DNA from: an uncultured Acetatifactor sp. | Lineage (GTDB): Bacteria > Bacillota > Clostridia > Lachnospirales > Lachnospiraceae | Reading direction: 5' to 3' | Assembly (NCBI GenBank): GCA_910584235.1 | Contig: CAJTZD010000078.1 | Coordinates: 1-15,184, forward strand | Length of the DNA: 15,184 bases | Shown here: piece by piece, positions 7,180 to 14,954 of the stretch | Position numbering within the stretch: position 1 is the stretch's first letter | How the letters are laid out: the number at the start of each line of letters is the position of its first letter | Translations under genes and position numbers: made by a program | Notes under the pieces: generated by a model | Databases searched by the model: none | The model's input: the letters and a program-made list of their open reading frames with translations, nothing else | Told to the model about the DNA's origin: nothing

Positions 7180-8028
7180 ATGTCAAACACACTCTCAACC
7201 TATCAAAAGAAGAAAGACTTCCTGGTCTGCGTGGACAGCGACGGCTGCGCCATGGATACTATGGATATCAAGCACATCCGCTGCTTTGGCCCCTGCATGG
7301 TGACGGAGTGGGACTTAGAGGAGTGGAAAGAGGCGATTTTAACCCGCTGGAACGAGATCAATCTCTACACCATGACCCGGGGCATCAATCGCTTCAAGGG
7401 ACTGTCCATGGCCCTGCAGGAAATTGACCGCACTTATCGGAAAATCGATGATTTGGACACGCTGGTGGAGTGGACCGCCAATAGCCCAGAGCTTTCCAAC
7501 GATGCCGTGAAACGCGCCATAGCGGAAAAGCCAAGCAGCGTCATCCTGCCCAAAGCCCTGAGCTGGAGTCTGGCGGTGAACGCCTCCATCAATGAACTGC
7601 CGGACTCCGAGAAACTTCCCTTTGCGGGTGTAAAGGAAGCCCTTTCCTACGCGGAACAGTACGCTGACGTGGCCATCGTGTCCAGCGCCAACCTGGGAGC
7701 CGTGCTGGATGAGTGGGAGCTGTACGGGCTTTTAGAGCATACGGACATCGTCCTGGCCCAGGACGCGGGAAGCAAGGCATTCTGTATCGGGGAGCTTTTG
7801 AAGAAAGGCTACTCGCCGGATCATGTGCTTATGTGCGGCGACGCCCCGGGAGATCAGGACGCGGCGAAGAAGAACGGCGTGTTCTATTTCCCGATTTTGG
7901 TAAGGCATGAAAAGGAAAGCTGGGCGGAATTCATGGATACAGGGCTGAAGCATCTGCTGGGCGGCTCCTACGCGGGCGCGTACCAGGATCAGAAGACCGG
8001 TGAATTCCTGCGCAATCTGGGAGGCTGA
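7180..8028 (+). CDS. HAD-superfamily hydrolase (probable small-molecule phosphatase)
   Basis: This 282-residue protein has all four HAD motifs: VDSDG with nucleophile Asp19 and acid/base Asp21, Ser168 in VSSAN, Lys199 in GSK, and CGDAPGDQD (219-227) with the metal-binding aspartates. A large helical cap lies between motifs I and II, as in C1-type phosphatases. Family members dephosphorylate sugar phosphates or other small metabolites. Its place 25 bp after the AraC gene, with AGGAGG 6 bases before the ATG, indicates one transcript with the regulator. An intracellular role in clearing a phosphorylated sugar from this locus is plausible, but the substrate cannot be deduced. The gene ends convergent with, and touching, a relic of an unrelated gene on the other strand. 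Confidence 0.88.
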   Translation: MSNTLSTYQKKKDFLVCVDSDGCAMDTMDIKHIRCFGPCMVTEWDLEEWKEAILTRWNEINLYTMTRGINRFKGLSMALQEIDRTYRKIDDLDTLVEWTANSPELSNDAVKRAIAEKPSSVILPKALSWSLAVNASINELPDSEKLPFAGVKEALSYAEQYADVAIVSSANLGAVLDEWELYGLLEHTDIVLAQDAGSKAFCIGELLKKGYSPDHVLMCGDAPGDQDAAKKNGVFYFPILVRHEKESWAEFMDTGLKHLLGGSYAGAYQDQKTGEFLRNLGG

Positions 8029-8029
8029 G

Positions 8030-8230
8030 CGCCGCCACTGCCGCCTCATTCATCCGGACAGTATCCTGAATCAACTGCCTGCCCTCCCGCAGCCGCATGA
8101 CAGCCTCGCCGCTTTTCACTTCCCGGACTGATTTGGAGAATTCTATCCGAATCTCCTCATTGGGAACCCGGACTGTCCCCTCCTCCCCGTCATAGGGCAG
8201 ATAACCCAGGTTGTATATGGCTGCCGGGCT
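8030..8230 (-). pseudogene. Relic of an AAA-ATPase-like/PD-(D/E)XK nuclease-superfamily protein
   Basis: Directly after the hypA stop, and in the same frame, 67 codons read a recognisable protein fragment: YNLGYLPYDGEEGTVRVPNE, then EIRIEFSKSVRE, then RQLIQDTVRMNEAAVAA. This matches the segment of the AAA-ATPase-like family (C-terminal PD-(D/E)XK domain) that normally reads LxxxGYLxYD...VRIPNEEIRxEF...DTxxMDEEAVA. There is no start codon, no ATPase domain and no nuclease domain. After AVAA the similarity stops, at the end of the convergent HAD gene. These are large multi-copy proteins in gut Clostridia, so this is probably the remains of a deleted copy. The identification is from remembered family pattern, not from a search. 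Confidence 0.65.
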
Positions 8231-8575
8231 CTAATACACCCCGATTTCCTTGATCAGAAACTCGTTCCCCTTAAGCAGGTAGGTTTGCCCGCTGCCGCAG
8301 TGGGGACAGATTTTCGCATACTGCACCGTGGGATACTCCTGTCCACAGTCCTCGCAGAACGAAACCGCGTCTATAGATTCGATGAGAAGTTCGGCCTCCT
8401 CCATGACAGGCTCCTTTTTCCTGGCCCAGTTCCAGCAGTCGATGAGATAGTCGTGGATGATGCCCGACACCTCGCCGATCTGGAGGGTGACGGAGGCCAC
8501 TTTCTCCACGGCGTTCTCCTCCGCCACCTGTTTTACGTCTTTGACTACATAGAACACTACTCCAAGTTCATGCAT
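8231..8575 (-). CDS. hypA: Hydrogenase nickel metallochaperone HypA
   Basis: This 114-residue protein is full-length for HypA/HybF. It starts MHE, with His2 as the nickel ligand, and has the zinc site Cys74-x2-Cys77 and Cys90-x2-Cys93 (FCEDCG and ICPHCGS). HypA delivers nickel, with HypB, during maturation of [NiFe] hydrogenases, and in some bacteria of urease. No hydrogenase, hypB or other hyp gene is in the window. The neighbours are an iron-sulfur protein upstream (146-bp gap) and a relic immediately downstream. The ribosome binding site is weak (GGGAAA region about 10 bases upstream). It may work with enzymes encoded elsewhere or be a leftover of a lost hyp cluster. Confidence 0.88.
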   Translation of the reverse strand: MHELGVVFYVVKDVKQVAEENAVEKVASVTLQIGEVSGIIHDYLIDCWNWARKKEPVMEEAELLIESIDAVSFCEDCGQEYPTVQYAKICPHCGSGQTYLLKGNEFLIKEIGVY

Positions 8576-8721
8576 GCCTTTTTCCCGCTTTCCCTTACTG
8601 TCCTCTTTCCGTCTTCTTTACAATCTCTGTCTGTCCTGTCATGGGAAGCCGAAGCTCTCCTGACCGACTTGACGATTTCCGCACAATTGCCCTGATCCAC
8701 AAGTGCTTTTGCTCCCTGCGC

Positions 8722-9012
8722 TTAATTCTTCTTACGGGTCACGATCTTCGCGGCGCGCTTGAGCTGATAAGGTATGATGGCCCTAAATTTGTCCTCCGCA
8801 GTCACCATGGTGGTGCACCCAGGCCGATCTCTATGGAGGGTGATTGCATCGAACTCGCACTTGGTGGTGCAGATGCCGCAGCCAATGCACTTGTTCTCGT
8901 CCAGGAGCCTCTGGAATTTCTCCTCTCCCGCCTTGTCGATCCTGCAAAGCCTGCACATCTCGGCAAAGGTGTAGGGCGTGCGCTTCTTCATGGCAAGCCC
9001 TACCTCCGCCAT
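8722..9012 (-). CDS. 4Fe-4S ferredoxin-type protein, probable C-terminal remnant of a larger oxidoreductase
   Basis: This 96-residue product has one classical cluster motif, Cys42-x2-Cys45-x2-Cys48-x3-Cys52 (CIGCGICTTKC, then EFDAITL), and an extra CRLC pair at 20-23. Its tail is basic. The leading residues TPYTFAEMCRLCRIDKAGEE and the tail resemble the C-terminal end of FAD/NAD(P)-linked oxidoreductases of Clostridia rather than a free ferredoxin. The ATG at 9012 has GAGGAG directly abutting it, which is poorly placed. The ATG at 8991 has GGAGG about 11 bases upstream and is an alternative start (89 residues). The frame continues upstream as FITEE to a TGA, which fits loss of the 5' part. 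It lies head-to-head with the FadR-type regulator, which may once have controlled it. It could carry electrons if expressed. Confidence 0.6.
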   Translation of the reverse strand: MAEVGLAMKKRTPYTFAEMCRLCRIDKAGEEKFQRLLDENKCIGCGICTTKCEFDAITLHRDRPGCTTMVTAEDKFRAIIPYQLKRAAKIVTRKKN

Positions 9013-9046
9013 CTCCTCGGTGATGAATCAACCGCCAACTGCCTGG

Positions 9047-9085
9047 TTCACAGCATCAGATAAATGTCACTATCAAAAAATGACA
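9047..9085 (+). promoter_or_regulatory. Promoter and dyad operator of the FadR-type regulator
   Basis: TGTCA (9065-9069) and TGACA (9081-9085) form an inverted repeat with an 11-bp centre. A possible promoter TTCACA (9047-9052) and TATCAA (9071-9076), 18 bp apart, places the -10 inside the dyad. That is the expected arrangement for autorepression by the GntR-family protein encoded just downstream. The minus-strand genes could share the control. Confidence 0.45.
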
Positions 9086-9118
9086 CGAAAAATATCACAG
9101 GAAAAGAGGAGCTTACCA

Positions 9119-9820
9119 TTGACTTTCAAGAAAATTGACGCACCGTCCATCAAAGAGCTGTTCCTGTCCCAGATGGAGGAACTGATCCTGTCCGGGGAGC
9201 TGAAGCCCGGAGACCGTCTGCCTCCGGAGCGGGAGCTGGCCGATACCATGGGCATCAGCAAAACCATCGTCCACGATGGCCTCCGGGAACTTGCCCGCAT
9301 AGGCTTTCTGGACGTAGTGTCCAGGCAGGGCGTCTATGTGGCAGACTACACCAGCACCGGCAATCTGGACACCCTCTTTGCCATCATCCGCTACCGGGGA
9401 GGCATGCCGGACACCAAGATGCTGATCAGCCTCTTAGATACCAGGCTCTACCTGGAATGCCCCGCCATCACCCAACTGGCTAAGAGCCGGAATCCCGCCC
9501 ATATCAGGGAACTGGAGTGCCTGCAGGAACAGGTGCGCCTGGCCCTCCCCGCAGATATCAATACCTTTGCCACCGCGCTCTTTGCCTACCGCAAACGGAT
9601 CGTCTCCCTCACCGGAAACTGCATATCCCCGCTTATCATGAACGCATTCTTCACATCCTCCATAGCTGCCTGGGCCGATTACTGCGAATACATCGGCCGC
9701 AAGCGCACAGTAGAGGTACTGGAGCAGACCACTGCGTACATTCAAAGCGGGGATTCCCAAAACGCCATCCGCCTGTTCACGGAATGCATTGAAAAGTATA
9801 AAGGTTATCTGTCGGTTTAG
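9119..9820 (+). CDS. FadR-subfamily GntR transcriptional regulator
   Basis: This 233-residue repressor-type protein has an N-terminal winged helix (about 8-77), including GELKPGDRLPPERELADTMG and the recognition region SKTIVHDGLRELARIGFL. A C-terminal all-helical FCD effector domain follows (about 100-230). The start is taken as TTG at 9119 because AGAGGAG lies 7 bases upstream and the resulting length is typical; an in-frame ATG at 9080 has no ribosome binding site and overlaps the putative operator. In most FCD domains a motif DxxFH plus later histidines binds a metal; here the equivalent is FAY (155-157) and the later histidines are absent, so this copy probably lacks the metal site. The effector is unknown. 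It is divergent from the iron-sulfur gene and ends at a strong terminator. Confidence 0.88.
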   Translation: MTFKKIDAPSIKELFLSQMEELILSGELKPGDRLPPERELADTMGISKTIVHDGLRELARIGFLDVVSRQGVYVADYTSTGNLDTLFAIIRYRGGMPDTKMLISLLDTRLYLECPAITQLAKSRNPAHIRELECLQEQVRLALPADINTFATALFAYRKRIVSLTGNCISPLIMNAFFTSSIAAWADYCEYIGRKRTVEVLEQTTAYIQSGDSQNAIRLFTECIEKYKGYLSV

Positions 9821-9871
9821 CAGTCGTATCTGCCTTTGAATCGGCGATTCTCAAAAGGTAACGTTCGTCAG

Positions 9872-9915
9872 AACGGCCCCGAAACGGGAATGTCTCCCGT
9901 TTCAAGGCCGTTTTT
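9872..9915 (+). terminator. Intrinsic terminator of the FadR-type gene
   Basis: A two-part stem is followed by TTTTT. The outer arms are AACGGCC (9872-9878) and GGCCGTT (9906-9912). The inner arms are GAAACGGGA (9881-9889) and TCCCGTTTC (9895-9903), closing a 5-base loop. It lies in the convergent gap before purL and could also slow leftward transcription, although the U-run is only on the plus strand. A smaller palindrome precedes it at 9833-9858. Confidence 0.9.
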
Positions 9916-9927
9916 ATCACAATACCG

Positions 9928-12900
9928 TCACTTAAAATACGCCACCCCAGACTCAAATATCCGGATGTCCTGCTCCCCGTAGATATTCAGAGCCACGGAC
10001 GCGTCCCGCCTCTCGGAGTGGGCCATCTTGCCAAGACACCGTCCGTCAGGGGACGTAATGCCCTCGATGGCGGCGTAGGAACCGTTGATATTATACTCCT
10101 CATCCATGGACACATTGCCCTCCTGGTCACAGTACTGAGTGGCCACCTGTCCGTTGGCAAAGAGCCTGTCAATCCACTCCTTAGGAGCCACAAACCTGCC
10201 CTCCCCGTGAGAAGCAGGATTGCAGTACACGCCTCCAAGCCGAGCCCCCTGCAGCCAGGGAGATTTATTGGTGACCACTTTCGTATACACCATCTTGGAG
10301 ATATGCCTGTTAATGGTGTTAAAGGTCAGCGTAGGCGAATCCGCGCCCTGTCCCACGATCTCGCCGCAAGGCACCAGCCCCAGTTTGATCAGCGCCTGGA
10401 ATCCGTTGCAGATGCCCAGAGCCAGGCCGTCCCGGTGATTCAGCAAATCCGTCACCGCTTCTTTCAGCTTGGCATTTCGGAACGCAGTAGCGAAGAACTT
10501 AGCGCTGCCGTCCGGCTCGTCGCCTGCGGAAAATCCCCCCGGGAACATGATAATCTGGGCCTGGGAAATAGCCTTTTCAAATTCGTCCACGGAAGCCCTG
10601 ATATCCTCCGGGCTTAAATTGCGGAATACTCTGGTGACCACATCCGCCCCGGCCCGCTCAAAGGCCTTTGCGCTGTCATACTCGCAGTTCGTCCCCGGAA
10701 ATACGGGAATAAATACGGTAGGCCGCGCAACCTTGTGCTTACAGACGTATACTTTCTCCGCACGGTAGTCTTTACTCTCCACAGGCGTAGTCTCCCGCAC
10801 CGCTTTCGTGGGATATACTTTTTCCAGTCTGGAGGTCCAGGCGTCCAGCGCCTCCTCCAGGGCAATCCGCACCCGGCCGTACACAAACACAGGCTCCTGC
10901 GTCACCGTACCGATGACGCTGCAGTCAAATCCGGATTCCAGCAGTTCCGCCACATCCTTTTCGGCTGCCTCCACCAGAATATCGCCCAGCCCGTTCTCAA
11001 AGAGCCGAGACTGCGTGACTTCGCTGTCAATGATAACGCCCAGTTTATTTCCAAAGGCCATTTTGGGCACCGCGGCCGCCACCCCTTTCGCATCCAGGGC
11101 ATAGGCCGCCTTTGCCACCCGGCTTCCGGTCAGTTTATGGATATAATCGTATAACGCCGCTGCCTCGTCATATACGGGGATATCAAAGTCGTCTTTCGGA
11201 ACTCTGAAGCGGATCAGCTTATCTCCTGCCTTTTTCAGCTCCGGCGTCACGATATCTCCCTCTACGGCAATATCCACCGCGAAAGAAACCAGCGTAGGCG
11301 GTACGTCAATGTCATTGAATGTACCCGACATGCTGTCCTTGCCGCCGATGGAGGGCAGGCCGAATCCGATCTGGGCATCGTAAGCCCCCAGCAGCGCCGC
11401 AAAAGGCTGGCTCCAGCGGGAGGGTTCTTCCGTCATCCTGCGGAAGTACTCCTGGAACGTAAAGCGGATCTTTGAGACATCACCGCCCCCCGCCGCAATT
11501 TTAGCCATAGATTCCACCACCGCGTACACCGCGCCGTGATAAGGACTCCACGAGGACAGATAAGGGTCGAAGCCATAGCTCATCATAGTGACCGTATCCG
11601 TCTTCCCCTGAAGCACAGGGAGCTTGGCCACCATGGTCTGAGTCTCCGTGAGCTGATGCTTTCCGCCGTAAGGCATCAAGACGCTCCCCGCGCCGATGGA
11701 GGCATCGAACATCTCCACCAGCCCTTTCTGGGAGCACACGTTCAGATCGTTTAAGAGAGAAAGCCATGCTGCCTTTACGTCATTGCGTCCAAGGGCCTCC
11801 TCCACTGCCGGCAGGGCATATTTCTCAAAATAATTCTCCTTTTCGTCCGGGATATCCACCTTTACTTTTGTTTCCTGATGGGCGCCGTTTGTATCCAGGA
11901 AAGACCTCTTCAAATCTACGATCCGATTGCCTCTCCAGTTCAGCACCAGCCTGGGCTCCTCTGTCACGACAGCCACGGCTACGGCCTCTAAGTTCTCCTG
12001 GGCCGCATATTTTAAGAAAGTGTCCACGTCTTTGGGATCCACCACCACAGCCATACGCTCCTGGGATTCCGAGATGGCCAGCTCCGTGCCGTCCAGGCCG
12101 GCGTACTTTTTGGGCACCTTGTCCAAGTCCACGGTAAGACCGTCCGCCAGCTCGCCGATGGCAACGGACACACCCCCTGCGCCGAAGTCATTGCACTTCT
12201 TGATGAGGCGGCTGACTTCTTCCCTGCGGAACAGTCTCTGAATCTTGCGCTCGGTGGGGGCATTTCCTTTCTGGACCTCTGCGCCGCAGGTCTCGATAGA
12301 GCTCTCCGTATGGACCTTGGAAGAGCCCGTGGCTCCGCCGCAGCCGTCCCGCCCGGTACGTCCACCCAGCAGAATGATGATGTCCCCGGGATCAGAGCTC
12401 TCCCGGATCACGTTCTTCCTGGGAGCCGCTCCCATGACGGCGCCGATTTCCATCCGCTTAGCCACATAATTCGGATGATAAATCTCCTTTACAAAGCCTG
12501 TGGCCAGCCCGATCTGATTGCCGTAGGAGGAATATCCCCCTGCCGCCCCCCGCACCAGTCTCTTCTGGGGAAGCTTGCCCTTAAGGGTGTCCGCCACTGG
12601 TACCGTAGGGTCTGCCGCGCCGGTGACACGCATGGCCTGATAAACATAGCCCCTGCCTGACAAAGGATCTCTGATGGCCCCGCCCAGACAGGTGGCAGCA
12701 CCGCCGAAAGGCTCTATCTCCGTGGGATGATTATGGGTCTCGTTCTTGAAGAACACCAGCCACTCCTCGGTGACCTTTGCAGGTCCTCCTACATCGCTGT
12801 AGTCCATTTCCACCGGCACCACCACAGAACAGGCGTTGATCTCGTCAGACTCCTCCATATCCGACAGCTTTCCCTCTTTCTTCAGCTTCCGCATGGCCAT

Positions 12901-13737
12901 CAGGGCCAGGTCCATCAGGCAGATGAACTTGTCCTTTCTTCCGGCGAAGATTTCTTCCCTGGTGTCCAGATAGCTCCGGTAAGTAGTCTCCAAAGGCGTG
13001 CGGTAATACCCCTCCCCGAATTCCACGTCCGTAAGCTCCGTGGAGAAAGTGGTATGGCGGCAGTGATCCGACCAATAGGTGTCCAGCACCCGGATCTCCG
13101 TCATGGTGGGATTGCGCCTCTCATCCTCTCTGAAATAGTTCTGAATATGCAAAAAGTCCTTGAAAGTCATGGCCAGCGACAGGGACTCGTAGAGACTTTT
13201 CAGCTTCTCCTCCCCCATCCCCGTAAAGCCCTCCAGCACAGTCACATCCTCCGGCTCCTGAAACTGCGTCACCAGGGTCTTGGGCTTTTCCAGGCCTGTC
13301 TCCCTGGAGTCCACAGGATTGATACAGTAGGACTTGATCCGGGCAAATTCCTCCTCCGTGATATTGCCCAGAATCATGTATGTAACAGCCGTACGGATCA
13401 CAGGTTCTTCGTCTTCTTTCAGAAACTGTACGCACTGCACCGCCGAATCCGCTCTCTGATCAAACTGGCCGGGCAGAAATTCCACCGAAAATACCCTTGC
13501 CCCGTCCGGAATCTCCACATCCTCCCGGTAGAGCTCGTCCACAGGGGGCTCGGAAAACACGGTTTTACACGCCGTTTCAAACACCTCCTCGGAGATATTT
13601 TCCACGTCATAGCGGATAAATACCCGCACTCCCTCCACCTGAATGCCCAGAAAGCTTCCGATCTCCTCATGCAGCTCTTTTGCCTTTACCGCAAAAGGCT
13701 CCTTTTTCTCCACATAAATACGTCTGACAATTCCCAT
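9928..13737 (-). CDS. purL: Phosphoribosylformylglycinamidine synthase, single-chain form
   Basis: This 1269-residue enzyme makes FGAM from FGAR, ATP and glutamine, the fourth step of purine synthesis. It has the large single-chain architecture: N-terminal PurS-like region, two PurM-like synthetase halves and a C-terminal glutaminase. Landmarks are YWSDHCRHTTF (about 221-231), NETHNHPTEIEPFGGAAT (about 331-348), and the class I amidotransferase triad Cys1110 in GICNGFQ with His1177 and Glu1179 in SHGEGRF. All are intact. The start at 13737 is preferred because GGAGG lies 5 bases upstream; an ATG at 13749 has its AGGGA directly abutting. It begins 44 bp after the TetR gene on the same strand and is the last gene of that unit. 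No other purine gene, PurR box or purine riboswitch is evident, so its control may come from the upstream promoter. Confidence 0.97.
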   Translation of the reverse strand: MGIVRRIYVEKKEPFAVKAKELHEEIGSFLGIQVEGVRVFIRYDVENISEEVFETACKTVFSEPPVDELYREDVEIPDGARVFSVEFLPGQFDQRADSAVQCVQFLKEDEEPVIRTAVTYMILGNITEEEFARIKSYCINPVDSRETGLEKPKTLVTQFQEPEDVTVLEGFTGMGEEKLKSLYESLSLAMTFKDFLHIQNYFREDERRNPTMTEIRVLDTYWSDHCRHTTFSTELTDVEFGEGYYRTPLETTYRSYLDTREEIFAGRKDKFICLMDLALMAMRKLKKEGKLSDMEESDEINACSVVVPVEMDYSDVGGPAKVTEEWLVFFKNETHNHPTEIEPFGGAATCLGGAIRDPLSGRGYVYQAMRVTGAADPTVPVADTLKGKLPQKRLVRGAAGGYSSYGNQIGLATGFVKEIYHPNYVAKRMEIGAVMGAAPRKNVIRESSDPGDIIILLGGRTGRDGCGGATGSSKVHTESSIETCGAEVQKGNAPTERKIQRLFRREEVSRLIKKCNDFGAGGVSVAIGELADGLTVDLDKVPKKYAGLDGTELAISESQERMAVVVDPKDVDTFLKYAAQENLEAVAVAVVTEEPRLVLNWRGNRIVDLKRSFLDTNGAHQETKVKVDIPDEKENYFEKYALPAVEEALGRNDVKAAWLSLLNDLNVCSQKGLVEMFDASIGAGSVLMPYGGKHQLTETQTMVAKLPVLQGKTDTVTMMSYGFDPYLSSWSPYHGAVYAVVESMAKIAAGGGDVSKIRFTFQEYFRRMTEEPSRWSQPFAALLGAYDAQIGFGLPSIGGKDSMSGTFNDIDVPPTLVSFAVDIAVEGDIVTPELKKAGDKLIRFRVPKDDFDIPVYDEAAALYDYIHKLTGSRVAKAAYALDAKGVAAAVPKMAFGNKLGVIIDSEVTQSRLFENGLGDILVEAAEKDVAELLESGFDCSVIGTVTQEPVFVYGRVRIALEEALDAWTSRLEKVYPTKAVRETTPVESKDYRAEKVYVCKHKVARPTVFIPVFPGTNCEYDSAKAFERAGADVVTRVFRNLSPEDIRASVDEFEKAISQAQIIMFPGGFSAGDEPDGSAKFFATAFRNAKLKEAVTDLLNHRDGLALGICNGFQALIKLGLVPCGEIVGQGADSPTLTFNTINRHISKMVYTKVVTNKSPWLQGARLGGVYCNPASHGEGRFVAPKEWIDRLFANGQVATQYCDQEGNVSMDEEYNINGSYAAIEGITSPDGRCLGKMAHSERRDASVALNIYGEQDIRIFESGVAYFK

Positions 13738-13781
13738 ATGCTCCTCCATTCCCTGCTTTTTTCCACAAGCGCCGCCTGTTC

Positions 13782-14378
13782 TCAGAGCGCTTCTTTTCCC
13801 TCCACGCCCAGTGACTTCATGATAAACAGAATCTCTCTGTCCGCCACCTCCGATGTGATACCTATTGTCTGGGCGGAAATCTTTAATCCCTCTAAAACAA
13901 ACATAATATGTCTGGCCATTCCCCTGCAGTCCCCGCAGGAAAATTCCCCCTGCTCCACCCCCATCCCGATAAGCCTCTCCATGATCTTCACCGCGGAATC
14001 GAACTGGCGCTTCAGCACATTCCCTTTCTTCACCGGTTCGCTCTGAAAATAGAACTCATAGACAGCCTGGTTCAGCGTGTCGTTCCTGCGCAGCAGCTCT
14101 TTCTTCTGCTCCCGCAGAAACAGAAAGAGGATATCCGCGGCTGTGGCGTCCTCTGTGATGGTATCCGAGAATACATCGTCCGCCTCCTGGCTCTCCATCT
14201 TCAAAACCTCCAGAAAAATCTGACTGGTGTCGTCAAAGTACAGATAGAGACCTCCTCTGCTGATGCCGCAGGCTTCCACAATATCTTTCATGGTGACTTT
14301 TTTAAAGCCTTTGTCCACGAAGACCTTTCTGGCCGTCTCCAATATATACTTCCTCTTCTGTACCGATTTTTCTCCCAT
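13782..14378 (-). CDS. TetR/AcrR-family transcriptional regulator
   Basis: This 198-residue protein has an N-terminal TetR DNA-binding domain: KRKYILETARKVFVDKGF, then VTMKDIVEACGISRGGLYLY (29-48) containing the helix-turn-helix. A helical ligand or dimer domain follows. TetR proteins usually repress their own unit or a neighbouring efflux or metabolic gene until a ligand binds. The ATG at 14378 is preferred because GGGGGA lies about 5 bases upstream; a GTG at 14390 would add four residues. It lies 24 bp after the DUF6508-like gene and 44 bp before purL, so the three are probably co-transcribed. No efflux pump is adjacent, so the target is unclear. A stem (AAGCGC 13767-13772 with GCGCTT 13787-13792) spans its stop codon but has no U-run. 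Confidence 0.92.
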   Translation of the reverse strand: MGEKSVQKRKYILETARKVFVDKGFKKVTMKDIVEACGISRGGLYLYFDDTSQIFLEVLKMESQEADDVFSDTITEDATAADILFLFLREQKKELLRRNDTLNQAVYEFYFQSEPVKKGNVLKRQFDSAVKIMERLIGMGVEQGEFSCGDCRGMARHIMFVLEGLKISAQTIGITSEVADREILFIMKSLGVEGKEAL

Positions 14379-14402
14379 GCTGTCCCCCACATATCCTTTT
14401 CT

Positions 14403-14867
14403 CTATTTTCGTCCTGCCCTGTCCCAATATCCGATGATCTCCCGCATCTTCCGAAGCACCAGCAGAAATATGTCCTCCTGCACTGCCTCTCCCCAGAGGG
14501 AGGCTTTGGTTTGTCCCTCCAACACATACTTCGAGAGAATTCCCCCCAGAATTTCCCAGTCCTTTAGCTCCGCCCCGGCGATCAGCCGTTTCTCGTCGGC
14601 ATGGTTCCTGATCCGGTTCCTGGTATACACATAGACATAATTGCGGTTCATAAGCGGCGAAGCCGCGGCTTCCCTGACAAAATTCATCAGCGTGGCGTCA
14701 TATACCGGAAAGCTCATCGTGCGCTTGCTTAAGCCGTTCCCCTGATAATTGCGGCTCACGGTACGTCCCGCGTTCTTCTCCATCCAGGGCAGGTATTTGA
14801 GGAGAGGCTCTGCGGCAGCCTTGTATTCCTCTATGATCTGCTGCCTGTATTCCATGTTCTGTTCCAT
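14403..14867 (-). CDS. Small protein resembling DUF6508
   Basis: This 154-residue soluble protein has no known function. The pattern LLKYLPWMEKN, then SFPVYDATLMNFVREA (about 53-68), then LMNRNYVYVYTRNRI (about 72-86) and a C-terminal helical part with LWGEAVQEDIFLLVLRKMRE fits the family I know as DUF6508, common in Clostridia; the family name is from memory. There is no signal peptide or membrane segment. The ATG at 14867 has AGAGGG about 12 bases upstream; an ATG at 14855 has no site. It is the first gene of the leftward unit with the TetR gene and purL. The close link to the regulator suggests the two act together, but nothing in the sequence shows how. Confidence 0.75.
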   Translation of the reverse strand: MEQNMEYRQQIIEEYKAAAEPLLKYLPWMEKNAGRTVSRNYQGNGLSKRTMSFPVYDATLMNFVREAAASPLMNRNYVYVYTRNRIRNHADEKRLIAGAELKDWEILGGILSKYVLEGQTKASLWGEAVQEDIFLLVLRKMREIIGYWDRAGRK

Positions 14868-14954
14868 AGGACAATTTCACCCTCTATCTTTTTTAACGAA
14901 AAATGACACATATGTAATTTATACCGCACGTCAGCAAATTTACCACGAATCCCG

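Noticed and set aside
8576..8721. Possible extra coding fragment between the iron-sulfur gene and hypA
   Set aside because: The minus-strand frame after the iron-sulfur stop stays open (KALVDQGNCAEIVKSV) up to hypA, but I cannot match it to a family, and it has no start or ribosome binding site.
9022..9027. TGA ahead of the iron-sulfur gene read as selenocysteine
   Set aside because: Another in-frame stop lies 12 codons further upstream, with no good start between them, and no convincing SECIS hairpin follows the TGA.
12727..14046. 439-codon plus-strand open frame
   Set aside because: It is antisense to the well-supported purL and TetR genes and has no recognisable domain.
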